Shown here: in pieces, positions 1 to 6,264 of the stretch
How the letters are laid out: each line of letters opens with the position of its first letter
How positions within the stretch are numbered: position 1 is the stretch's first letter
DNA from: Desulfobacula sp.
GTDB lineage: Bacteria > Desulfobacterota > Desulfobacteria > Desulfobacterales > Desulfobacteraceae
DNA: 16,303 nt
Assembly: GCF_021107415.1 (NCBI RefSeq)
Contig: NZ_JAIOSW010000212.1
Span: forward strand, 1-16,303
Reading direction: 5' to 3'
Translations under genes and position numbers: made by a program
Notes under the pieces: model-generated
Told to the model about the DNA's origin: nothing
The model's database searches: none
What the model saw: the letters and a program-made list of their open reading frames with translations, nothing else

Positions 1-1392
1 ATCCAGAGCAATGATCTGTTCCAGAGCTCTGTTGGTTTGGGTAATATCTGAAAGGGATTTGAAATTTCGGTACAATTCGCCCGATTCATAATTGGGTCTA
101 TAATCGGGCGCATAATCGGGTGTATAATTATTATAATACAATGGACGGTCAAGAAAAAGGCCGCCAATAATCCCTAAGAAATCTTCTCCAAGAAAACTTA
201 AAGGCAGATTGTTTTTGTTTATAAAGCTGTCTTTAAACCATTTGATTGCTTTTGTCTTTAGTTTGATGCCGACCCTTGAACCGGTTCTGAAAATATCTTC
301 AAGAAAGTATTCCTGGATCACATCTTGGGCAAGCTCGGACTTATGTTCTCCTTTCAGTATGACTTCAAGTCCGAGATTTAGATAGGCACAGGCCTTTAAA
401 ATAGCTTTCTCAAGAATTCCTTTAGATTGGACTTTTATTTTATCCGCAGAAATAATTTTATTGATCAATGCGGCAAGTTCAGACTCAAGATGAAGGATGA
501 TTTCAGGATCGAAAAATTTAAGGGATTTTACAAACAGATCATCCCCTTCAATAAACTCGGAGAAAAACTGGGGAGGCAATGGAATATCCGGGTCAAACTG
601 CTCTTGTTTAAAAAGAGAATTGTCCGGCCGTTTGCGAAGAGAAGAAAGCCGGGTGGGTTGATAAATTCCAATGGCTTCATGGGTGGGTAAAAACCCTTTT
701 TCAGCAAGCCGCAGGTTTCTAAGCCTGAACTGCTCTTCTTCGACTTCAGCCGGCAGTATGGCTTTGGTTTCGAGCAAAAGTCCATGAAATACGGACAGGT
801 CCATTTGGGCCACAGCGTTCACCATTTTTTCGATTAATTCCCAGGCTTCCTGTTTGTTCCCGGGTTCGGGCATATTTTCATCAATGTTTTGGGGTTTGCC
901 GGGAAATCTGAAATAAAATTTGTCATCAATGGTAATATAATCATTAAAATCTTCCGGAGGCAGCTCATCATGTTCCCTTACCTTGATCTCCATATTCTTA
1001 AACAGGTAAAACTCAAAAAAATCAGGTTTTTCCTTCATGACCCATCTCAAAAGTCTATTGGAATCAGCCTGGAAAAGCAGGTCAAATGTTTTTGTCATAT
1101 AGTCAAGGTCAAGCCGATCACTGTTCCAGGCCTCCACATCCATGATATACTCCCATTGTTCGGATGTGGCCAGGGACAAGATGGGAATAAAATCATCCAC
1201 TCCAATTTTATGCATGAGATAATAAAGATCCTGGTCTGGAAAAGACTGTACCAGTGCGGCTGGTGCCGGGGCATCAAGGATGATGTCCAGCGCTTTTTCA
1301 GATTCACTGACAAGGATTTCATGGCGCACCCCTCGGAGTTTCATCTCTTTTTTTTGAATATTGGCAAGTTTATAATTTGTTTTCTCGGTCAT
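1..1392 (-). CDS. DUF6178 family protein, 3' end cut off by the window edge
   Basis: An open frame of 464 codons runs from ATG at 1392-1390 to base 1 with no stop, so the C-terminus lies outside the window. The protein starts MTEKTNYKLANIQKKEMKLR and is acidic and soluble. It has no signal peptide or clear membrane span and contains repeated Leu/Asp-rich stretches (for example residues 36-66, LDIILDAPAPAALVQSFPDQ onward). I recognise it from memory as the DUF6178 family of Desulfobacterota; its function is unknown. The ATG lies one base after the stop of the radical SAM gene (TAACATG), so translational coupling is likely, and this is the last visible gene of the rdgB operon. Near residues 424-435 three 12-bp repeats encode PDY/PNY triplets. 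Family assignment is fairly confident; no activity can be proposed. Confidence 0.8.
   Translation of the reverse strand, partial: MTEKTNYKLANIQKKEMKLRGVRHEILVSESEKALDIILDAPAPAALVQSFPDQDLYYLMHKIGVDDFIPILSLATSEQWEYIMDVEAWNSDRLDLDYMTKTFDLLFQADSNRLLRWVMKEKPDFFEFYLFKNMEIKVREHDELPPEDFNDYITIDDKFYFRFPGKPQNIDENMPEPGNKQEAWELIEKMVNAVAQMDLSVFHGLLLETKAILPAEVEEEQFRLRNLRLAEKGFLPTHEAIGIYQPTRLSSLRKRPDNSLFKQEQFDPDIPLPPQFFSEFIEGDDLFVKSLKFFDPEIILHLESELAALINKIISADKIKVQSKGILEKAILKACAYLNLGLEVILKGEHKSELAQDVIQEYFLEDIFRTGSRVGIKLKTKAIKWFKDSFINKNNLPLSFLGEDFLGIIGGLFLDRPLYYNNYTPDYAPDYRPNYESGELYRNFKSLSDITQTNRALEQIIALD
88..123 (-). repeat. Three 12-bp tandem repeats inside the DUF6178 gene
   Basis: On the plus strand the units read ATAATTGGGTCT, ATAATCGGGCGC and ATAATCGGGTGT back to back. 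On the coding strand they give a TPDY-APDY-RPNY peptide. The unit is a multiple of three, so changes in copy number would keep the reading frame. Confidence 0.8.
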
Positions 1393-1393
1393 G

Positions 1394-3109
1394 TTAGTGT
1401 CCTGATATTTTTTGATGACAAATATTGATGTATTGGTTTGTTTCCGGATGTTCATTGAATTTTTCAAAAAATTTCAATGCGGTTTTAAACCGGCCTGTAT
1501 TCATCAGGCTAACTCCCATACAGATATTTAAATTTTTGTTTTCAGGCGAATGATCCAGCCCCTTTTCCAGCATGGAGATGGCCTGGTCAAAACGTCTTTG
1601 CTTTTGCAGCAGCATGGCAAGCCCTAAAAATGATCTGGCATTCGGAGTATACGACAATGCCCTGTCATACAGCAATTTCGCTGTTTTGTCCTGGTTTTTT
1701 ATCCGGGTGTCACCACCATATTCACCAGCATATTCGCCATGGGAAAATGTCATGGCAAGTCTTGACAGGAAATCCGCATGAAAAGGGATTAATTCTTTTA
1801 TGTCCGCAAGCTCTATTTTTTTGGCAAATGTATCAAGGTTATTATAAAATTCAGACCTTAAACCATCACCAAATGCTTTAACTTTGGTGAAATCAAGAAG
1901 GTCATCTATTTCAAACCATGGCAGGTCTTCTATCTTTTGATGCCAGACGTCATCCGTCACCAGATGTTTCTGGACCGCAGATTGATACAGATGGGTTCCC
2001 GGGAAAAGCACAAGCATATAAAATATAGCACTCAAGGGCTTGATGGTATTTAAAAGGTCGCGGCTTTCCTGTATGGTCTTATCTGTTTCGCCGGGTGAAC
2101 CGTAAATAAAGTAGGCCCGGGGCAGTATGCCATAGGATGTGGTCAGGGAAAAAGCCTTTATGATTTTTTCTTGTTTTATGGGTTTGCCAAGCGTTTTTCG
2201 GATTTTTTCAGATCCGGATTCAACACCGAAACTTAGGTGAATGCAACCGGCCTTTCGCATGGAAAAAAGGATGTCTTCATCAATATAATCCACCCTTGAA
2301 ATTGCGTTCCAGGTGATGTCAAGCTTCCTGTCAATAATAAGATTGCAAAACTCAATCACCCTTTGCTTATCCATTGTAAAGGTATCATCTGAAATATAAA
2401 AATGGGTGACATTGTTTTTGACCAGGGTTTGGATTTCATCTGCAAACCATTTGGGAGAATGAAACCTCAGGTTTGAGTTTCCCCAGAATTTTGGTGATCC
2501 GCAAAAAGTGCATTTGCCGGGACAGCCCCGTGACATGGCAAGGTGTTGATATACAAAATATTTTGAAGGGTGAACCAGGGTGTCAAGTTTTTCAACCAGG
2601 TGCCTTGAAGACGTCCGGACAATACGGTTGTTTTTTTTAAAGACAAGACCGTCAATATTTTCACAGGAACTATCTCTCCTGTTTTCAAGTTCTATTACAA
2701 GTTCAAGAAAGGTGATTTCACCTTCTCCTGCAACAATAAAATCAATATCAGGGCAGGCCCTTAAAAGATGGTCTGCAAGAAATGTCGGTGCAGGTCCGCC
2801 AAAAACAATGGTGATATCCGGTTTGATTTGCCTGGCTGCCCTGGCACAATCCATTGCATTCCACCGGTTCGGGTTGATCACGGAAAATCCGATAATATCC
2901 GGCTGTTCGGTTGTGATAAGCTTTTTGAACGCTTTAAGAGGATCATCCTTATTGCCGGCCAGGTTGATGATGTTTGCGTCAAATCCGTTTTCAATCAGAA
3001 GCGCCCCAATATAGTAGAGCCCTATGGGAACAACACCGGCATCCTCTCCGGAAATCCTTGCATCAAGGCAGGATGGATTTACAAGAAGAATTTTTTTTTG
3101 TTTTTTCAT
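1394..3109 (-). CDS. B12-binding-type radical SAM protein with C-terminal TPR repeats
   Basis: The 571-residue product has three parts. Residues about 1-140 resemble the cobalamin-binding-like Rossmann domain found at the N-terminus of many radical SAM enzymes (PDIIGFSVINP, VFGGPAPT, VAGEGE); I see no DxHxxG lower-ligand motif. The radical SAM core follows, with the [4Fe-4S] motif CPGKCTFC (Cys196, Cys200, Cys203) and the SAM-binding GVESGSE at 295-301. Residues about 478-555 form roughly two TPR-like helical repeats (LYDRALSYTPNARSFLGLAM; FDQAISMLEKGLDHSPENKN), which suggests a protein partner. The substrate is unknown; relatives include methyltransferases and ring-forming enzymes. The start overlaps the nitroreductase stop by ATGA, and the stop is one base before the DUF6178 start. 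Domain call is confident, reaction is not. Confidence 0.9.
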   Translation of the reverse strand: MKKQKKILLVNPSCLDARISGEDAGVVPIGLYYIGALLIENGFDANIINLAGNKDDPLKAFKKLITTEQPDIIGFSVINPNRWNAMDCARAARQIKPDITIVFGGPAPTFLADHLLRACPDIDFIVAGEGEITFLELVIELENRRDSSCENIDGLVFKKNNRIVRTSSRHLVEKLDTLVHPSKYFVYQHLAMSRGCPGKCTFCGSPKFWGNSNLRFHSPKWFADEIQTLVKNNVTHFYISDDTFTMDKQRVIEFCNLIIDRKLDITWNAISRVDYIDEDILFSMRKAGCIHLSFGVESGSEKIRKTLGKPIKQEKIIKAFSLTTSYGILPRAYFIYGSPGETDKTIQESRDLLNTIKPLSAIFYMLVLFPGTHLYQSAVQKHLVTDDVWHQKIEDLPWFEIDDLLDFTKVKAFGDGLRSEFYNNLDTFAKKIELADIKELIPFHADFLSRLAMTFSHGEYAGEYGGDTRIKNQDKTAKLLYDRALSYTPNARSFLGLAMLLQKQRRFDQAISMLEKGLDHSPENKNLNICMGVSLMNTGRFKTALKFFEKFNEHPETNQYINICHQKISGH

Positions 3110-3690
3110 GAACCCATGATAATATCGGACAGTTTTCTTTTGGGAACATGATGAACCTGATTCTTATCCCGCCAGTATTTGATATCCCCGTCTTCCCCTA
3201 AATCATCAATCCGGATCTCTTCAACGGGCTTTCCTAAGGCGACTACCAGTTTTGGCTCCAGGTGATCCCCGATATTCAAAGACGATTTGAGCTTCTTGAT
3301 ATTGATGGAGCCGAACATACACCCGCCAAGCCCCATGGTCCTTGCACCCAGGAGCATGGTCTGGGCTGTGATGCCGTGGTCACACCAGAATTTGTCGGAA
3401 ATGTTGTGGTCACCCATAATGACAATATAAGCAGATGGTCTTTCTTCTTTTATGGAACCTTTCCAGTCTTTTAAATATGCAGCCCAGCCAAGACAGGAAA
3501 AGATTTTTTCATTTTTACTTTCATCACAGCAGATCACATATTTCAAGGGTTGCATATTGGCAGCCGAGGCACAGTTTCTGGCAAGGTCAACCAGGTCTCT
3601 TAAGGTTTTTTCGTCAATTTTATGGGCGTTGTCAAAGCGCCGACAGGACCTGTTCTTTATTACGAGTTCTTTAAAAGATGATGGTGTCAT
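3106..3690 (-). CDS. Nitroreductase-family FMN oxidoreductase
   Basis: This 194-residue protein has the usual size of a compact nitroreductase-like flavoprotein. The N-terminal FMN-phosphate site is visible as NRSCRRFD (residues 13-20), followed by LARNCASAANMQPLKYVI (36-53) and the dimer/flavin segment MGLGGCMFGSINIKKL (119-134), then VVALGKPVEEIRIDD (149-163). Such enzymes reduce nitro compounds, quinones or enones with NAD(P)H; the physiological substrate cannot be read from the sequence. It overlaps rdgB upstream and the radical SAM gene downstream by ATGA, so its product may act with the radical SAM protein, for example as a reductant or on the same substrate; that is inference. Confidence 0.9.
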   Translation of the reverse strand: MTPSSFKELVIKNRSCRRFDNAHKIDEKTLRDLVDLARNCASAANMQPLKYVICCDESKNEKIFSCLGWAAYLKDWKGSIKEERPSAYIVIMGDHNISDKFWCDHGITAQTMLLGARTMGLGGCMFGSINIKKLKSSLNIGDHLEPKLVVALGKPVEEIRIDDLGEDGDIKYWRDKNQVHHVPKRKLSDIIMGS

Positions 3691-4337
3691 GATTTGTTTT
3701 CTTTGCCTTCAACAGGTTGGAATTTTGGCATAATAATGTCAATCCAATCAATAATTTTATCTATTTCATCTACAACTTCTTTCAACGCTTTGCCCCGGTG
3801 GCTGACCTGTCCCTTTTCTTTGATGGTCAGTTGGGCAAAGGTTTTATTCAAGTCCGGATAAAAAAAGAGCGGATCATATCCAAATCCATTGTCTCCAACA
3901 GGTTCTTTAGTAATGATACCTTTACACTCCCCTTCATAGGTTAATGCAGCCCCTGTGGGAACTGCAATGGAAATCACACACTGAAAGGCGGCATTCCGGT
4001 TTTCTTTACCCTCTAAGTCAGACAGCATTTTTTTAACATTGTCCGCATCTGAGGCATTATCTCCGGCATATCTGGCAGAATAGACCCCTGGCGCACCGTC
4101 AAGGGCTTCAACACAGATTCCGGAATCATCAGCCATGGCAGGATACCCTAATATCTTTGCCGTAAAGGAGGCTTTTTTATAGGCATTGTCATCAAATGTT
4201 TTTCCATCTTCAATGACTTCAGGGATGGGGCCGAAGTCGTCAAGATTCCTGATTTCAATTGGGAAGTCTTTTAAAAGCTCATTGATTTCCCTTGTTTTTC
4301 CCTTGTTTCTGGTTGCAAGAACAATTATTTGTTTCAA
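3687..4337 (-). CDS. rdgB: Non-canonical purine NTP pyrophosphatase (RdgB/HAM1, dITP/XTP diphosphatase)
   Basis: The product hydrolyses dITP, XTP and related deaminated purine nucleotides to the monophosphate and pyrophosphate, keeping them out of DNA and RNA. From the chosen start it has 216 residues, beginning MKQIIVLATRNKGKTREINE. Family motifs are all present: LATRNKGK (7-14), MADDSG (68-73), GAPGVYSARYAG (81-92), GDNGFGYDP (148-156) and the base-recognising SHR (179-181). The C-terminus carries about 15 residues more than usual. I chose TTG at 4337 because GGAG lies 7 bases upstream and the protein then begins exactly where the family does. An in-frame ATG at 4352 (MWSKPLKQ) has no visible ribosome site, and the ATG-like start at 4487 lies upstream of the predicted promoter. 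First gene of the four-gene minus-strand operon. Confidence 0.95.
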   Translation of the reverse strand: MKQIIVLATRNKGKTREINELLKDFPIEIRNLDDFGPIPEVIEDGKTFDDNAYKKASFTAKILGYPAMADDSGICVEALDGAPGVYSARYAGDNASDADNVKKMLSDLEGKENRNAAFQCVISIAVPTGAALTYEGECKGIITKEPVGDNGFGYDPLFFYPDLNKTFAQLTIKEKGQVSHRGKALKEVVDEIDKIIDWIDIIMPKFQPVEGKENKS

Positions 4338-4380
4338 TGGTTTGCTCCACATTTTTTTGGTTTGGATTAATTTTAGGGAT

Positions 4381-4408
4381 AATATAAGACCAGCACTCTT
4401 TTTGTAAA
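4381..4408 (-). promoter_or_regulatory. Predicted sigma-70 promoter of the rdgB operon
   Basis: Read on the minus strand, TTTACA (4408-4403) and TATATT (4386-4381) are separated by 16 bases and point at rdgB. Transcription would begin near 4374, about 37 bases before the TTG start. Prediction by eye. Confidence 0.5.
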
Positions 4409-4477
4409 CCCCGGTACATTGCAAAATTGCCCTCAATTCATATGCAACCATCAGGGTAAAGGCAAATAGATTTTGTA

Positions 4478-4678
4478 TTGGTGACAATTGAAGAGGCTGC
4501 CAAGGCCCCGATAGAGATCCGGCTGTTACAGAGGAACAGAGTCCAGGTCCTTGCAGAACTGATGGACAGCTTTAAAGACAGGCTTGATGTTGCTATCGGT
4601 AATACAATACCGGAAGTCCCGGAGGACGTTAAAATTTTGATAAGCTTAAAACAAATTGGAGAACAGGTTTCAAATTGA
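4478..4678 (+). CDS. Possible small hypothetical protein or gene remnant
   Basis: An open frame of 66 residues starts at TTG 4478 (or GTG 4481) and ends at TGA 4676-4678. The sequence VTIEEAAKAPIEIRLLQRNR followed by QVLAELMDSFKDRLDVAIGN looks like ordinary soluble protein with reasonable codon choice. There is no convincing ribosome site: the nearest AAAGG is about 16-18 bases away. It lies divergent from rdgB and ends inside the -35 box of the next operon. I do not recognise a family. It could be a small gene or the 3' remnant of a lost one. The rest of 4353-4735 holds only the two predicted promoters. Confidence 0.3.
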   Translation: MVTIEEAAKAPIEIRLLQRNRVQVLAELMDSFKDRLDVAIGNTIPEVPEDVKILISLKQIGEQVSN

Positions 4679-4704
4679 CATAAAAATTTAAAAAAGCTAA
4701 TAAT
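4675..4704 (+). promoter_or_regulatory. Predicted strong promoter of the NifX-domain/permease operon
   Basis: A perfect TTGACA (4675-4680) is followed after 18 bases by AATAAT (4699-4704, five of six consensus bases), with a T/A-rich spacer. The predicted transcript starts near 4711, about 25 bases before the small ORF at 4736. Confidence 0.55.
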
Positions 4705-4735
4705 GCCTCAAAAAAAATAGAGCAAGAGAGGGATA

Positions 4736-4879
4736 ATGATATTTATACAAATTTTGGCAATTTTTATGGTCTATGTATTTAAAGTAATTCCAGCTAAGTT
4801 CCGGGAAAAAATTATGATTGCCACAGCGCTGGGCAACAGCTGTAACCACTGGCTGGCAGCAGTTTTGAATGTTTGTTAA
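4736..4879 (+). CDS. Possible 47-residue membrane peptide or leader peptide
   Basis: This short frame begins ATG ATA TTT with GAGAGG 4-5 bases upstream, a good ribosome site, and ends at TAA 4877-4879. The peptide begins with a hydrophobic helix (MIFIQILAIFMVYVFKVIPA) and continues KFREKIMIATALGNSCNHWL to a terminal Cys. It has two Cys (36, 47) and one His (38). It sits between a promoter with a perfect -35 box and the NifX-domain fusion gene, 23 bases before that gene's ATG. It may be a small membrane subunit, a leader peptide that sets downstream expression, or chance. I recognise no family. Confidence 0.4.
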   Translation: MIFIQILAIFMVYVFKVIPAKFREKIMIATALGNSCNHWLAAVLNVC

Positions 4880-4902
4880 ATTATAAAAACCAGGTAAGTA
4901 GC

Positions 4903-5694
4903 ATGAAAATAGCAGTCCCAAGTACTGAGCCAAACTTGAACGGAATGGTGGAGAACAAGCTGGGTATAGCTGCCCATGTGCTGGTGATCGAAACCGATGA
5001 TATGTCCTTTGAGGTCTTAAACGGGTCACAACGTTCATCTCTACCTGGGGCTGGAGTACAGACTATTTCCCTGGTCATGGATATGGGTGTTCAGGTCATT
5101 CTTGTTGGTTTTATTTCTCCAGATATTGCTAAAGTATTAGCTGAACAAGGTATTGAAATTGTCACACAAATTTCTGGTTCAGTAGCCAAAGCAGTCACAA
5201 ACTATATGGATTCGCAGTCCTTAAACTCCAAGCTGAAAAATGACGAGCTGCCGTTCAGAGAATCCACATCGAAAGATCAATGGATTGCAGCTATGAAAAA
5301 GGGCCTGCGCCAGTTTCAGTCCATTTTACCTCTGCTCGTTGGTGTGATCCTGTTGCTGGGGTTGTTTCAAGGATTTGTGTCGAAGCAGACACTGCTTTCT
5401 TTTTTTTCCGGCTCTGCCGTTCTCGATTCATTCTGGGGGGCTTGCATGGGAAGTGTCCTGACCGGAAATCCCGTCAACAGTTATGTAATAGGCAAAAACC
5501 TTTTGAATATTGGTGTTGGGCTATCCGGGGTCACGGCATTGATGCTGACCTGGGTCAGTGTTGGATTGATTCAGCTACCCGTGGAGTCTAAGGCTCTGGG
5601 CATACGTTTTGCTCTGGTGCGTAACATTACCGGATTTATCGTGGCCATAATCATGTCTTTTGTAGTTGTCTGGTTTGCAGGAGGAAGTATATGA
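4903..5694 (+). CDS. Dinitrogenase Fe-Mo cofactor (NifX/COG1433-type) domain fused to the first half of a permease
   Basis: The 263-residue product has two parts. Residues 1-105 form a NifX/NafY-like fold that in relatives binds iron-molybdenum or other metal-sulfur clusters (MKIAVPSTEPNLNGMVENKL; GAGVQTISLVMDMGVQVILV; EQGIEIVTQISGSVAKAV). Residues about 135-263 are membrane segments of a DUF318/ArsP-like permease half, with spans near 140-158, 172-190, 203-223 and 238-259 and the motif GSVLTGNPVNSYVIGKNLL. The ATG at 4903 has AGGT 7 bases upstream; an in-frame TTG at 4873 is less likely. Its TGA overlaps the next gene's ATG (ATGA, after GGAGGAAGTAT). The metal-binding-type domain would sit in the cytoplasm and may sense or deliver the cargo; the substrate is unknown. 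Confidence 0.85.
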   Translation: MKIAVPSTEPNLNGMVENKLGIAAHVLVIETDDMSFEVLNGSQRSSLPGAGVQTISLVMDMGVQVILVGFISPDIAKVLAEQGIEIVTQISGSVAKAVTNYMDSQSLNSKLKNDELPFRESTSKDQWIAAMKKGLRQFQSILPLLVGVILLLGLFQGFVSKQTLLSFFSGSAVLDSFWGACMGSVLTGNPVNSYVIGKNLLNIGVGLSGVTALMLTWVSVGLIQLPVESKALGIRFALVRNITGFIVAIIMSFVVVWFAGGSI

Positions 5695-6224
5695 GCCCAA
5701 AAAGCGATTCTTCGGTCTTTATGGCTTTGGCACGGCCATGGTTGTTTCCTTTTGGGGTTATCGGTCTGTATGGACTCGGGATCGTGTTTGCGCCTGAGAG
5801 CACTTATCGTGCATTGCATATGAGCGGTTCTATGTTTTGGCAGCTTGCTCTGCCCGTATGCTTAGCCCTTATCATGATGGTGGTACTCAACCGATTTTTA
5901 TCCCCGGCAGTGGTAACGCTCTTTTTAGGTCGGAATGCTGGTCTAAAAGGAGTATTCCTTTCATCCTTGGCGGGTATTTTGTCAATGGGGCCTGTTTATG
6001 CCTGGTATCCATTGCTAAAAAATTTAAGGGATAAGGGAGCCACTGAATTCCACCTTGCTAATTTTATAGGTAACCGTTCGGTCAAACCTGTTCTTTTGCC
6101 AGTGTTGATAATATATTGGGGTTGGTACTTTACCTCATTATTCGTGCTGGTTAGCCTTGCAGGTGCATTAATTGTGGCCTGCATCGTGAGCTTGTTTTGT
6201 TCCAATTTGCAACATTCTCAATAA
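5691..6224 (+). CDS. Second permease half (DUF318/ArsP-like membrane protein)
   Basis: A 177-residue membrane protein with about five hydrophobic segments (near 16-33, 47-66, 86-105, 132-150 and 150-170). It carries the paired permease motif seen in split family members, ANFIGNRSVKPVLLPVLI (123-140), which mirrors TGNPVNSYVIGKNLL in the preceding protein, and GILSMGPVYAWYPLLKNLRD (95-114). The coupled ATGA start after GGAGG indicates production in step with the upstream fusion, so the two probably assemble into one transporter. The convergent 40 bases to the histidine kinase gene hold no strong terminator that I can see. Confidence 0.85.
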   Translation: MSPKSDSSVFMALARPWLFPFGVIGLYGLGIVFAPESTYRALHMSGSMFWQLALPVCLALIMMVVLNRFLSPAVVTLFLGRNAGLKGVFLSSLAGILSMGPVYAWYPLLKNLRDKGATEFHLANFIGNRSVKPVLLPVLIIYWGWYFTSLFVLVSLAGALIVACIVSLFCSNLQHSQ

Positions 6225-6264
6225 GGCGTTGCCCTTTAATGGGTTGAACGTTGGCTGTTTTGAA

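Noticed and set aside
889..1428. 179-codon plus-strand frame
   Set aside because: Lies antisense to the open DUF6178 frame, has no ribosome site, and its translation is rich in Ile/Phe/Lys/His as expected for a shadow frame.
2580..3014. 144-codon plus-strand frame
   Set aside because: Antisense to the radical SAM gene with its intact domains; shadow frame.
6225..6264. Possible terminator between the permease gene and the histidine kinase gene
   Set aside because: Only GTT/AAC and CCC/GGG with a bulge can pair; too weak to annotate.
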